Shown: positions 46,734 to 59,700, numbered from the stretch's first letter. The stretch is DNA of 64,000 nt from Leuctra nigra (GCA_934045905.1 OW203766.1:17912309-17976308), one strand, 5' to 3'. The notes: a model not told the origin generated them from the sequence alone. Numbers and translations are program-made.

Positions 46734-47094
46734 GTGTTGGATACCTCGGTTCTCGTTAGATCACCGAGGTTAAGCAACATTGAGCGCAGTCAGCGATTGG
46801 ATGGGTGACCATTCAACTCTGCCTTGCCAGGTTGCTGCCGTTGGGCCAGAGGGACTGGGGTGTTTGGGGGTTAGTGTGACGACCTCCCTCCACCTGTTAT
46901 CAGTCTCTCGACGGCGCGGGTTGTGGAGGCTCGTGCTGTGAATGTTACACCGTCCTTCGGAAGGGACGTTAAGCCGTTGGTCCCCTTGGTATCTTTCGTC
47001 AGGAGTAGGCTACATGCCGGTACCGGGTTTCCTCTCCTCCCTTCTCTATATTACATTCTCACTAGTGGAGCCTAGCTCTGTTGAGAATATAGAC

Positions 47095-47126
<32 letters not shown>

Positions 47127-47127
47127 C
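46734..47127 (+). mobile_element. 5S rRNA-derived SINE (SINE3-like)
   Basis: The first 110 bp copy 5S rRNA: TCGGTTCTCGTTAGATCACC, GAGGTTAAGCAACATTGAGC, TTGGATGGGTGACC and a GCCGTTGG close, including the internal pol III control region. A 5S-unrelated body follows (CCTTCGGAAGGGACGTTAAG), then a (TAA)n tail at 47095-47127. It is not a functional 5S gene, as the 3' stem region is altered. Confidence 0.85.
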
Positions 47128-47399
47128 TCGCCGTACTTGTATAATATGCGCCAAAAAGCACAATTTTCAACCGCAATTATTTTTTGACAGCCAAAGTACT
47201 GATCTGACAATATTTTTTGTTTGAAACTTCATGCTTATTGACAATAGTTGTGGGATCGCAACACTGGTAAGAATTTTTTCCCCATAGGTTGAAACATCAT
47301 CCAATTTAGATATATTTTATCCTAATTTTTCCATTTGTATTGCATCGGATGAAATATTTACCTCTTTACCCTCTTCGTCCTACATTCTTCCCCGGAAAC

Positions 47400-48710
47400 A
47401 AATGCACATTGACGAAGCAAGTTGGCTCAAGGAATAATAGCTCTGCACTTGAAACTAAATCTTCAAGAAAATGCTAAAAATACACCCCCACCGATGGCTG
47501 CCACCTTAGCGCGGTGGTGGGGTTTGCGTTGGCCAATGATCCATTGCAGCTACGCCGGCGAGCATATGCTCATGTGTAAGGGTTACCCATGCCGGACAGG
47601 TCAGTGGTGAGGTCCAGACAAAGAGCAGCCAGGGTCGGCCTAACCATGTCCTCCCTTGAATTTGCGGTCCCCTCCCCTCCCCTCGGGCCGGCCTTCACCC
47701 TCGAGATGGTGATCCCCCTGAAATCGGGTTCCGCCGGCTCGAATCCTCACACCCCCCGGTCCGTCCCCATTCCGGCCTGGCCTCCCCACCAGTGTTGGAC
47801 TCCCCCGGATCGGGCCCGTTAGGTTGACCCCTCCCCATGTCCACCACTTATATCAACAAAGTTAAATGCAAAAATGCAAAAATTAATGTGCGCAATATAA
47901 CCTCGTCGTTGACGCGCCGTTAAACCGCAATAATCTAATCTAATCTAATCTAAAAATACACTTGCAAATGCAACACAACGGTTTTACGATAACCATCTAC
48001 TTTTTTCAAAAAGAAAATACTAATTTCATGCACTTTAAATTAAGAAATGAAGTAAATGAAACACGTTTAAAAATATGCATTTTAAACAAAAATAAGAACT
48101 GTGATCAAAAATGCGTAGACGAAACAAAATTTCTAGGAATCATTATAGATAAAAATGTATACTGGAAAAGTTACTGTGACAAACCAAAATGTAAATAAAC
48201 TCCACTCTGCATATTTCTCCTTAAAAACTATCGTCAATTTAACAAACAATTGAACTGCAAAACTAGTCTATTATGCAAACATTGAATCTCATCTGCGCTA
48301 CGGGATACAATTCTGGGGCAACTCAACGGATGCACCCAGAATATGTGTACTGCAAAGAAAAGCAATCTCTTTTTGGATTAAAATATAAACACAACACTTT
48401 CATTAAACCAGATTGCAAACAACACTTTATAAAACACAACATTCTAACTTGACCTTCCTTATACATCCTAGAGTCAGTATTTGCGATTAGATCCCAGGGA
48501 GAAGAAATACTAAATAATAGTGATTTTCATTCATAATCACAACACGAGACAGAACAACAACATTCATATAGATAGGCACAGGTCAACATGCAGCTCAAAA
48601 AACTCTTTTTTCAACACAAAAATGTATAATGCCATGTCTAAAAATATAAGAGAAATACAAAAATATCCACAATTCAAAAATCATGTAAATGAGCTTACTA
48701 ATAAATAAGG
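47400..48710 (+). pseudogene. decayed LINE C-terminal fragment
   Basis: Frame fragments with LINE signatures: NFMHFKLRNE, TKFLGIIIDKNVYW (48135-48170), YGIQFWGNS (48300) and a tail with YNHNTRQN then KYPQFKNHVNEL (48520-48708). Stops and shifts separate them. The SINE at 47486-47951 splits it. Confidence 0.75.
47486..47951 (+). mobile_element. 466-bp SINE family, copy 2
   Basis: Flanked by AAAAATACAC (47476-47485, 47952-47961). Starts CCCCACCGATGGCTGCCACC and ends in four TAATC tail units. Inserted into LINE DNA. Confidence 0.9.
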
Positions 48711-48942
48711 TGTAATATTCTATAGATGAATTCCTCTTGGATAAACCTTAATTATAATTATATGTATTTAGTTATGTTAATCTCTTTTTTTACGTTTTTA
48801 CTTTTATAGATTTAATTTCAAATATGTATAATATGTATTTTAAAATGTATAGCCAAACATTTCCTTGTACTCCATGTAAAAGGTGTCAACCTTAGGAGTC
48901 CAATTACATAATATAGTTATTGTGTGTATCGTTGATGTTGGA

Positions 48943-49362
48943 TTGGATTAGATTATTGTGTTTTAACGGCGCGTCAACGACGAGGTTATATTGCGCACAT
49001 TAATTTTTACATGGCTTTGTTGATAATAAGTGGAGGACATGGGGAAGGGGTCGACCTAACGGGCCCGATCCGGAGGAGTCCAGCACTGGTGGGAAGGCCA
49101 GGCTGGAATGGGGTCGGACCGGGGGGTGTGAGGATTCGGGCCGGCGGAACCCGATTTCAGGGGATCACCATCTCATCATCCCGCAAATCCAAGGGAGGGC
49201 ATGGATAGGTCGACCCTGGCTGCTCTTTGTCTGAGCCTCACCACTGGCCTGTCCGGCATGGGTAGCCCTTACACATGAGCATATGCTCGCCGGCGTAGCT
49301 GCAATGGATCATTGGCTAACACAAACCCCACCACCACGATAAGGTGGCAGCCGTCGATGGGG
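48943..49362 (-). mobile_element. 420-bp SINE family, copy 3
   Basis: Flanked by GTTGATGTTGGA (48931-48942, 49363-49374). Same ends as the other two copies, with a small internal deletion around 49160-49190. Confidence 0.9.
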
Positions 49363-49390
49363 GTTGATGTTGGAAATTGAACTGAACTGA

Positions 49391-49535
49391 ACTCGGGATG
49401 CTCGGGTTAGATTCCCGCCACCGACTGAGGTAATTCGTATAGTTTCCCTCAGTCAGAGCCAGAGTTCTGTACTGTAGGCAACGACCACCTCCTTCCTTCC
49501 CTTTCTTCATCATCCTTTCTTCTTCATAATCGGTT
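49391..49535 (+). mobile_element. SINE fragment with B box
   Basis: GCTCGGGTTAGATTCCCGCC resembles a pol III B box, followed by ACTGAGG and TTCCCTCAGTC. It is probably kin of the 34571 SINE in the opposite orientation, judged by short matches only. Confidence 0.4.
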
Positions 49536-49928
49536 AAACCTTATAAACAAACATTAGGCTCCAGACTCCTAAATCATACTCTTTGAATTATTGGTACCTA
49601 GTACCTACTTAAGGTCCATTCACACGGTTGATTGCACGCAACTAATTGGTATACTTCTACCATAAGTATCATTGGATGTGCGCGTGTGAACTGGCCGATC
49701 ATCCGATTCTTACCAATTACCGATCGAATCGGGAGTATAGAGACTAGCTCGTAACTGGATGATTGAAGATTCCCGATTGGCGTCGTTGGCCAATCAGATG
49801 TGAGAATTTCAGTCACGTGGTACTTACAAGGAAATCAAGATGGCTCCGAAAGTGTACAATGACATTAGAACGGGAATGACTATTGTTTTTTATAACAAAT
49901 AATGCGAGACAAGACGAAGTAAAGATGA

Positions 49929-51748
49929 CATTAAAAAACACTTCGTGTAAAAATAACAGTCAAGTCTCTTCAACTAAAAAAAAATATGAAATCTAAAAAT
50001 TCTGCACTGAAAAGTAGTGATATCAAAAAATGAGCCAAGTCAAAACTTTATTTGAAAATCAAAAAATACTTGGCGCATCGTGTATATAAAAAGCTTGGAA
50101 GTATAGGCCAATTATAAAATATACATAAAATATCCAAATTCATAGTACACCTATAATGCCCTAAAAAAACGATGCGCCAAGTATTATTTGATTTTCAAAT
50201 AAAGTTTTGACTTGGCTCATTTTTTGATATCACTACTTTTCAGTGCAGAATTTTTAGATTTCATATTTTTTTTTAGTTGAAGAGACTTGGCTGTTATTTT
50301 TACACGAAGTGTTTTTTAATGGGATATCACTACTTTTTTTAGTTTATTCTTACAACTTGTGACAATCGAATGAACAATTACTATATCCTTAAAAAAAAAT
50401 CACCCTTTACAATTTGGTTATTTTCATGAAGAATAGCAAAGGTTTCATTCCAATCGGTCAACCAAGTTCCGAGATATGGCAACATATCCGTTGTCAAAAT
50501 GGCTGCTGAACTTTCTGCACTGCCACATAGAATTTATAACTATAAATGATGTGTATCATTTTAAGCTTTCTGAATATGTATTTATTGTATAGGAGGGGAT
50601 TATAATAATTTATAAATTTGAATGACGTCATTTCCGGTCTCATAAATAGGAACATTCTAGTTTGACTGTTCCTATTCAATAGAGATGGCCTTCCGAATCG
50701 TTTCGCGCTAGTTTCATACCGATCTGTCAACCAGTTTTCGAGATATGGCGTTTCTTCTGGTTTCAAAATGGCTGCTGAAATCACTGACTCCTTGAATTAT
50801 AATTTAAACATGATTACATTTTATTATAAGCTGTCTGAAATAGTATATTTATTGCATCAACATGTAAATTTGTGAGATTCTTAAAAAGTGTGACGTCATT
50901 TCCAGTTTTGGTATGGAAAACTGCAAATATTATTGATGATAATACATAAAGTTGACCGTCTAAATTGTTTAGCGCTGGTTTCCTTCAAATCTATTTAGCC
51001 GTTATTGATATATGATGTCACTTCCGGTTTCAAAATGGCGGCTTCCGGTTGGTTTTATAACAAGTCAAATGAGATATAAAAAGTACATACGTTACATAAA
51101 TATCAAAATAATCGGATCAAATTTGTTGCCGAAATGCCAATCGATGTATTTCAAATTTCATGACGTCATTTCCGGTTTCGTTAACATAAATTTTAGTCTG
51201 TTGCTATTTATAATCCATATAGTTGACCGTCCGAATCGTTTGGCGCTATTTTCGTTCCAATCAGCTCAGCCGTTGTCGAGATATGATGTCACTTCCGGTT
51301 TCAAAATGGCGGCACAAAAAAAGTCAATTTGGGGAGGGCAAATCAGACGCCAAAAGTGCACACGTGGGAAAAATGTGAGATCAATCGGTTCAGCCGTTTA
51401 GGCTGTGGCCTGTTTACCGGATTTGAATTCCAGGATACTACTACTACTACTACTAAGATTATTATTATTATTATTATTATGAAAACCGCCCTAAAACACG
51501 GTTTTCACGGCCCTCTAGCTCGCAAAGGGCGTAACCTATTGTTCCCAAATTTGGTATATGTTGTAGGGTGGGCCATTGCTCGAAATTGAGATATTTCCCA
51601 ACAATGTGAGATTCCCCAATTTTAAGATCCAGTAGGCCGAAAATGCCACTTTGATGCCTACAGTAAAAGTGGGTTTGCTCCAGCCTTTATATGAGAGTGT
51701 GCGCGCGCCGTACGACTTGGCTGGCGTGGAGCGACCGCTCCACTAGAT
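49929..51748 (+). mobile_element. palindrome-headed element, copy 2
   Basis: Same layout as copy 1: inverted repeat 49929-50083 with 50171-50325, motif blocks (last at about 51285) and terminal hairpin GTGGAGCG/CGCTCCAC ending TAGAT. More diverged than copies 1 and 3. Confidence 0.75.
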
Positions 51749-51870
51749 AAACTTCCTTCTCGAACATTTCAACAAAAACAAAAGACAATATCTAGTTCCT
51801 ACGCCTTCTAGAAGTAGGCAAGGTCGTGTGATTGAATATTGTCGTCTGAACTGGAATATCGCGCACATCC

Positions 51871-52595
51871 AGAGTTGTGTAGTAACTTAACGAAAGTAAC
51901 TAGTTACCAGTAACTAGTTACTTTCTGGGTAACTTTTGTGGTAACTAGTTACTTTTCATCCTCAGTAACTTTGTGAGTAACTAAGTTACAATTTTAGAGT
52001 AACTTGTAACTTAATTTTCGTTACTTTTAAAGTAACTTTTAGGTGAAATATTACTTTGACAAATATAATATTTTGGTGGAATTTTACAGTCATCAATCTC
52101 CCTTTCTGTCTCTTGACAGAAAATCCAAATTCAAGTTTTATTTTATTTAGCATTTATATCGGAAATGGTACTTCTGGGTAACTTTTGTGGTAACTAGTTA
52201 CTTTTCATCCTCAGTAACTTTGTGAGTAACTAAGTTACAATTTTAGAGTAACTTGTAACTTAATTTTCGTTACTTTTAAAGTTACTTTTAGGTGAAATAT
52301 TACTTTGACAAATATAATATTTTGGTGGAATTTTACAGTCATCAATCTCCCTTTCTGTCTCTTGACAGAAAATCCAAATTCAAGTTTTATTTTATTTAGC
52401 ATTTATATCGGACGTTTAGTATTATTGAAAAGTTGAAAAGTAACTTTCAAGTAACTTAAAAGTAACTTTCATATTATGGTAACTACTCAGTTACTTCAAA
52501 TGAAGTAACTTACCAAGTAACTTAGTTCCTTTTGAGATCAGGTAACTTACAGAGTAACTAGTTCCTTTTTACAAGTAACTTACCCAACTCTGCCG
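51871..52595. mobile_element. hAT-like MITE rich in AGTAACTT
   Basis: Ends AGAGTTGTGTAGTAACTT and AAGTAACTTACCCAACTCTG. The 8-bp GCACATCC occurs at 51863-51870 and 52596-52603. A block of about 245 bp is duplicated in tandem (from 51924 and from 52170). Many direct and inverted AGTAAC words. Confidence 0.75.
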
Positions 52596-53288
52596 GCACA
52601 TCCAATGAAACTTATGGTAGACGTATACCAATTAGTTGCGTGCAATCAAACGTGTGAATGGACCATTAGAAATAAATCAAAATCTTTCATTTTACAGACA
52701 AAGAAGTATTTCTTTTTTCTGCGGGGTGGGTGAATTTAAATAATCGCATTGATTGATATACCTATAATTTTCTACGAACACTCAACCAAATTGGCAATTT
52801 GATTTACAATTTATAAAATAATCTTAAAGCACTCGGCGATTTCGTATAGGGTCAAGGACTTTTATGATTGCAGAGTTGATTGCGTTTTCAGGTCATTTTT
52901 AGGTCATAGGTTACATTTTATTTCAATCAGATTAAACATCTTGTTCACAACTTGCAACTATACTTAGTCCAAGTGTTTCGTACATTAATTTCGCAAATCT
53001 ATAAATATGAAGGTAAGAAATTGAACGACATTTCACAGCAGGGTCTTCCTAAATTATAAACTATAAGACAAACATTATTTTCTCGGAGACATTCAACCCA
53101 AATACCCTATACTTGAGACATTCTGTATAGGTATGTGTACTTTTAAAAAAGTAATGGTGTTACTCCCCTGTATTCCTGGATATTTCACTGGTAATACTGC
53201 ATACACCACAGTCACACCCAAAATCTCTAGAATCCATAAAATCAAAATCCATATATTCTACCTATATTGGCTTACACTTCTTACTCCC

Positions 53289-53618
53289 AGGCCCAGGCGC
53301 GTACATGAACTAAATTTGCAGGAATAAATTAATAATATTGTAAAAGAACTTGAGCTGGAGATAGTGTCTACGAAGACAATGGGGGGCTGAGGGAGCCCCC
53401 CCCCCCAGCGAAATGCGGGTCCGGGGCACACAGCCCTGTACAAATTTTGAATTTCAGCCATGAATTTGGTGCATTTCTAGGCGATCTAAACACTATTTAA
53501 GCATTTTTTATGCTTTGTATAAGAACATAGGGAGGGGAATTGAATCAGAGGGGGGGGGGGGGGGGTATTTTCACCCCCCCCCCCCCCCCCCCATTTTCAC
53601 CCCTTCCTACGCGCCTGC
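53289..53618. mobile_element. hAT-type MITE with G/C homopolymers
   Basis: CAGGCGCGTA (53294) and TACGCGCCTG (53609) lie inside the exact 8-bp duplication TTACTCCC (53281-53288, 53619-53626). Near 53550-53592 a G17 run faces a C20 run across TATTTTCA. Confidence 0.75.
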
Positions 53619-53712
53619 TTACTCCCACCATAGGCGTGAGCCAAATGCGCCCATACTCCCCTAATTAAATTATATGGTCATATTGCAGGGTCTGCAGTGA
53701 TCAAAGGGCAGG

Positions 53713-56700
53713 ATGCATTGGGCGCCAATTGTACTTGTCATCGTCACTCTGGCAGCCCGCCATAATTGTCAGCCTCCCGACACCATCGAATTCAATGCCG
53801 ATACACTAGGACAGACTGTCAATGTACAGCAAAGCTCCTTGATACAGTTGCAGGATAACTGCATAGAAGGAACATGCAAGAAGTTCAATGGGTGTGAGAG
53901 TGGCATGTATAGCACAGACAATGGCATCGTTACATTTAGCCGTGAAAAGTAAGTGATAACTTTTTTCTTGTACTATATCTCAAGTTTTTCTTGATATTTT
54001 TTCACAGTTTATGTATAAATAAATAAAGTGAGTGCAGCTAAAAAAAAGTTTTAAAGTTAAAAATGTAACTTATGGCTCAATTTTTGAATAGACAACATTC
54101 AAAATTCACTGCGCATGCGCGACGTGCCGTGATGCATGTTGGGCTTAGGATGTGAAGAGTTTGACAGCTGCCTGGTTGACAGTGCTGAGATGCATAAAGG
54201 AAGAATGTTTTTCGGTGTTTGTTATGTTATATCATCTCTGTATTTAAATGTAACTAATTTTATTGGTATTCAACATTATTTTATGAATAATACTAAGAAT
54301 AGCAGATCGTACGGAACAGTGTGTTGTGTTCCATTGAGCAAAAATAACACTAAATTTAGCCGTGAAGTGTCGTTTCACTACTTTCAAGGGACATTGATTT
54401 GAAGAAAGAATGAGGCGTGTGAGGCGAATTGGATCTCAGGGAAAATGTAGTAAATGGTCCCCTATTAAGAACCACAGAATATGTGGTGCACATTTTAACA
54501 AATCTGGTTATAAGAAATATGAAGAAAAATTGCCCTGTTTTTCCCCTAACAAAATGAATAAATGAGTAAACCGAAATGAATAACCAATAGGTCAGATTGA
54601 TTTGTTAATTAGTTATGTATACAGGAACATACTTTGTCACATTTTGTCAGAATTTCTGACAAAAATAAGATTTTCGGCTACCTACAAATGTCCTGTTTGT
54701 TAAGAGGAAAAATAACTTGAATACCCCTGAAAGCGATAAATATGATTTCAAGCCCAGGCTAATAATATCTACAATATTGGATTTACATCTTACACTAAAA
54801 ATTTTCAACAAAAACATAATTTATTGCGTATTATCCATTCTTTCTTCAAATCAACGTCCCTTGAAAGTATTGAAACAACACTTCACGGCTAAATTTAGTG
54901 TTATTTTTGCACAATGGAACACAACACATTGTTCCGTACGATCTGCTATTCTTAATATTATTCATAATTATGTTGAATACCACTAAAATTAGTTACATTT
55001 AAATACAGAGAGGATATAACATAATAAACACCGAAAAACATTCTTCCTTTATGCATCTTAGCACTGTCAACCAGGCAGCTGTCAAACTCTTCACATCCTA
55101 AACCCAGAATGCAATGTTGATAGTTGTAGATGGCGCTCGGGGTTTAAAATGTTGTCTATTGTTTTAAATGCTACTCATGGTGATAATGTTTAGATGATGA
55201 CAACAATTTTTAAAAAAAATATTAACAATGGTTACATTAAAATCATCATTGTAAAAAGAAATTTAAGAAAAAAAATATTTGTCATGATAAAACTTACCCC
55301 TTAAACCGTCTACTAGTCTTAAGCAGAGTGAGTGTAAATTGTTGAACTATTTTTTTTGTATTATTTTTTATTGCACATTTACAACAAATTTACAAACTTT
55401 AACTATCCTACATAGCCAAAAGGCTAGTCTGTGGGGGAAAAAAATAATAGAAATAAACAAAGCATAAAGAAACAATAAAAATACATTTAAAGTGCGTAAA
55501 CAATAGAGCAACATCAGATTTATCAGCCAGTAATTTGTTAAAATAAAAAAATAGTGTTTAATAGCTGAAAGAAATAAAGAAGTAAATGCACATTGAAACA
55601 ATCCATAATCAAAATTAGGCAGCATTAGGCAACTGGATAATAAGCGTTCAACCAAAATCATTCCTAGTAAATAGCCACATTTTTTTTAATTTTTTTTATA
55701 CAATTGCATGTATCGAAATTTTGTAAATAATGTTTCTTGCGATTTAGCCCGTATTTGTACTTCCCTATATCTGTATTGATATTCATAGTTGCAATACTGG
55801 TTTTATCACTGGCTTTTATCAAAACATATGGGAGCAAGTGTACACCAGTGTCAAGTTATTTTAATTAACTCATACAATGTGTTTCTGATATCTCTTTCAC
55901 AAAGTGACATATGATAAGGTACAATTTTCTCTCTGTCAGTCTGGGCAGATGCTCCGACCCGCTGTACCGCTGTTGTGTTGAAGACTCTGAACCGCTACCC
56001 CCTGCACCCCCGCCAAATACTAATGGCTGTGGTATCCGCAATGCCGATGGCATCGTGGTCTCAATAACCGGCGCCACGGAGGGAGAGTCAAACTTCGGGG
56101 AGTTTCCGTGGATGGTGATACTGCTTATTAAAATAGATGACAATTACAGCTTCAAGTGCGGGGGTTCACTTATTCACCACCAGGTGGTGCTAACGACCTC
56201 TCATTGCGTAATTAAGTAAGTTCATAGGTTTATAGTAGAATAACATGATATAAGTAATAAAAGAAAGAAGAAGATAATATACCAGCAACCAACTAGTAAA
56301 GTATAAATATTTGAACGAAGGAAGTAACTCCTTCGAAACGTCGCGAACGGCCCTTATCAGGGCCACCAGCACGTTCATCGGAACAAACCGTCACCACTGC
56401 CAATTCATTACACGATGGTTTCGAAAACGTCCACGACATCGAAACACTGGTATTCGCGCTTGATGAAGTCGATCGAACGCATCGACGAAATATTGCGGAT
56501 TCTTTTTATTTTATTTTATACTTGACAATACCAGTGTTTTGGATGTTCCTTATAGAATAGTAGAGAAGTAAAGTTAAGAAACTAGAAAGTAATGCATTAC
56601 TGTAATTAAAAAACTTTATCAGTATAATGTTATTAGTAACTCTGTTATTTATTGTAAAGGGTGCGGTCCCTTTTGCTTTCGGTCTTGACCGGCTACGACC

Positions 56701-59700
56701 AGTGGTGTAGTCCTAATTTTTTTTTGGGGGTATACGCTACCATGGGCGTCCGCAGGATTTCTGCTAGGGGGGGGGGGGGGGGCAAGGCAAGGAAAATAAT
56801 TTTTCTTCGGAATAAGGGGGGAGCCCCCCAACCCAGCCCCGCAGGGCGTTTTTCGTTTTTGGAAACTTTGAAATCAATTTTAAGACGTTATGAGGCGTAT
56901 TTTGTTAAAATATTCAATAAATTATATAATTTGTCATTTTGGAATGGTGGAGGGCACTGCACAGCCTTGCCCCGCAGGGCGTTTTTTTTTTTTTTGACAC
57001 TGTGAAAACAATGTTGAGACATGAGGCGTATTTTGGTAAAATATTCATTATTTTTATAATTTGTAACTTTGGGGTGGTGGAGAGCACGGCACAACCTTGC
57101 CCCGCAGGGCTTATTTTGGTTTTTTGACACTTTGAAATTAACTTTTTTGAGTTTTTTGCTTACGAAATAAAACTAGACGTAAAACACAACAACATTTTAA
57201 GTATTCCTGACATTTTCACTCTTCAGCAAAACTATTTTTTTTAGGTATACGGCGTATACCCGCGTATACCCTCGACTACACCACTGGCTACGACCGAGTT
57301 AACCCGTATGATCTAGTCATCACTGACCCATTATTCCGATCGCGGTGATCGGTTGAGCCGAAGCCGACTACCTTTTTATTTGGTATCGGCCGGTTGTGGC
57401 GGGCTTAAATGGCCGGTCGGCTACAACCTGAAAATGTGTAATTTTAGGTCGGTCGGCAATGACAAGTCGAGCCCATGACCGGGCGTAGCTGAGAAGGAGG
57501 GAACACACCAGAAGTAATTTTGAACGATTTCATTTAAAGTAAGGTGTTCATTTGTTTAAATTCAACTAAACTTCAAATCTGTTGCCTTATTTCGCTGCCT
57601 TGGGACTGGCCGCCAAACACATAGAAATGGTCCAAATTTACTTTATATATAATTTTTCAAAAATGCACATTTTGAGTTAGACTATCTTTGGAAAGGAAGG
57701 AATTATATTCTGACCAAGAATGAAAAGGGTGAATATTGCAAGAAAGCTGGAGAACCCCTGATCTTGATAACAGAGGTATTTCTTTGACAATTTCAAATTT
57801 CTTCCACTACATTTTTATCATAAATTACCATCAACAATTGAAAATTCATATCATTTGCATATTTTACTCAAAACTTAATTATGTTTGAATGTGAATGTAC
57901 AAGTATATTTTCATTTCATTTCATGTATTATTTACCCCATAAAAAACACTTCGTGTAAAAATACCAGCCAAGTCTCTTCAACTAAAAAAAAATATGAAAT
58001 CTAAAAATTCTGCACTGAAAAGTAGTGATATCAAAAAATTAGCCAAGTCAAAACTTTATTTGAAAATCAAAAAATACTTGGCGCATCGTGTACTTAAATA
58101 GCTTGGAAGTATAAGCCAATTATAAATTATACATATAATATACATATACATAGTATACCTATAATGCCCTAAAAAAAACGATGCGCCAAGTATTTTTTGA
58201 TTTTCAAATAAAGTTTTGACTTGGCTAATTTTTTGATATCACTACTTTTCAGTGCAGAATTTTTAGATTACATATTTTTTTTTAGTTGAAGAGACTTGGC
58301 TGGTATTTTTACACGAAGTGTTTTTTATGGGGATATCACTCCTTTTTTTAGTTTATTCTAACAACTTGTGACACATATGAAATGAACAATTACTAAATTC
58401 TTTTAAAAAATCATCACCCTTTACAATTTCGTTACCACTAATGAATAGCAGCGTATGGTCCTAAATAATTGCTTTAAATGATCTTTCACGAAGAATAGCA
58501 AAGGTTTCATTCCAATCAGTCAACCCAGTTCCGAGATATGGAAACACTTCGGTTTTCAAAATGGCTGCTGAACTTTCTGCAATGCCACATAGAATTTATT
58601 TCTATAAATGATGTGTATCATTTTAAGCTTTCTGGATATTTATTTATTGTATAGGAGGGAATTATAATAATTTATACATTTGAATGACGTCATTTCCGGT
58701 CTCATAAATAGGAAAATTCTATTTGTACTGTTCATATTCCAAAGAGATGGCCATCCGAATCGTTTGGCGCTAGTTTCATACCGATTTGTCTACCAGTTTT
58801 TGAGATATGACATTACTTCCGGTTTAAAAATGGCGGCTGAAATCTCTGACCCCTTGAAGTATATTTGAAACATGATTATAATTTTATAAGCTGTCTCAAA
58901 TAGTATATTTATTGCATCAAAATAAAAATTTGTGAGATTATTAAAATGTGTGACGTCATTTCCGGTTTAGGTATGAGAAACTGCAAATATTATTGATGAT
59001 AATACATAAAGTTGACCGTCTAAATTGTTTTGCGCTGGTTTCGTTGAAATCTATTTAGCCGTTATTGAGATATGATGTCACTTCCGGTTTCAAAATGGCG
59101 GCTTCCGGTTGGTTTTATAACAAGTCACATGAGACGTCAAAAGTACATACGTTACATAAATATCAAAATAATCGGATCAATCTTTGTTGCCAAAAAGCCA
59201 ATCGATGTATTTCAAATTTCATTACGTCATTTCCGGTTTCTTTAACATAATGTTTAGTCTTTTGCTACTTATCATGCATATAGATGACCGTCTGGATCGT
59301 TTGGCGCAATTTTCGTTCCAATCGGTCCAGCCGTTGTTGAGATATGACGTCACTTCCGGTTTCAAAATGGCGGCATAAACCAGTTATAGCAAAAGGCACC
59401 TCAGACGCCAAAAGTGCATATGTGGTAAAAATTTTAAATCAATCGGTTCAGCCGTTTATGCTGTGGCCTGTTTACCATATTTTAGCTCCACCCTACTACT
59501 ACTACTGAGATTATTATGAAAACCGCCCTAAAACACTGTTTTCACGGCCCTCTAGCGCGCAAAGGGCGTAACCTATTGTTCCCAAATTTGGTATATGTTG
59601 TAGGGTGGGCCATAGCTCGAAATTAAGATATATCGCAACAATGTGAGATTTTCCAATTTTAAGATCCAGTAGGCCGAAAATGCCACTTTGATGCTTACAG

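Larger units (their letters stand above)
45825..47247. repeat. 1.4-kb palindrome with two insertions
   Basis: The outer arms start TTAGTCAATAAGCAC (45827) and end GTGCTTATTGACAA-like near 47245. Inner pairs include GATGGACAAAATATGTCAAC and its complement (46095 with 46335) and GGCTGTCAAAAAATAATT (45878 with 47183). The right arm is split by a MITE (46451-46639) and a 5S-type SINE (46734-47127). Confidence 0.8.
49612..52665. mobile_element. Harbinger-like MITE expanded by two insertions
   Basis: Ends of about 75 bp: GGTCCATTCACACGGTTGAT near 49613 and its complement at the right. TTA duplicates lie at 49609-49611 and 52666-52668. It now contains the 1.8-kb element (49929-51748) and a hAT-like MITE (51871-52595). 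Confidence 0.8.

Noticed and set aside
46734..46846. Functional 5S rRNA gene
   Set aside because: The central boxes match, but the terminal stem and 3' part diverge and the sequence continues into a SINE body with a TAA tail.
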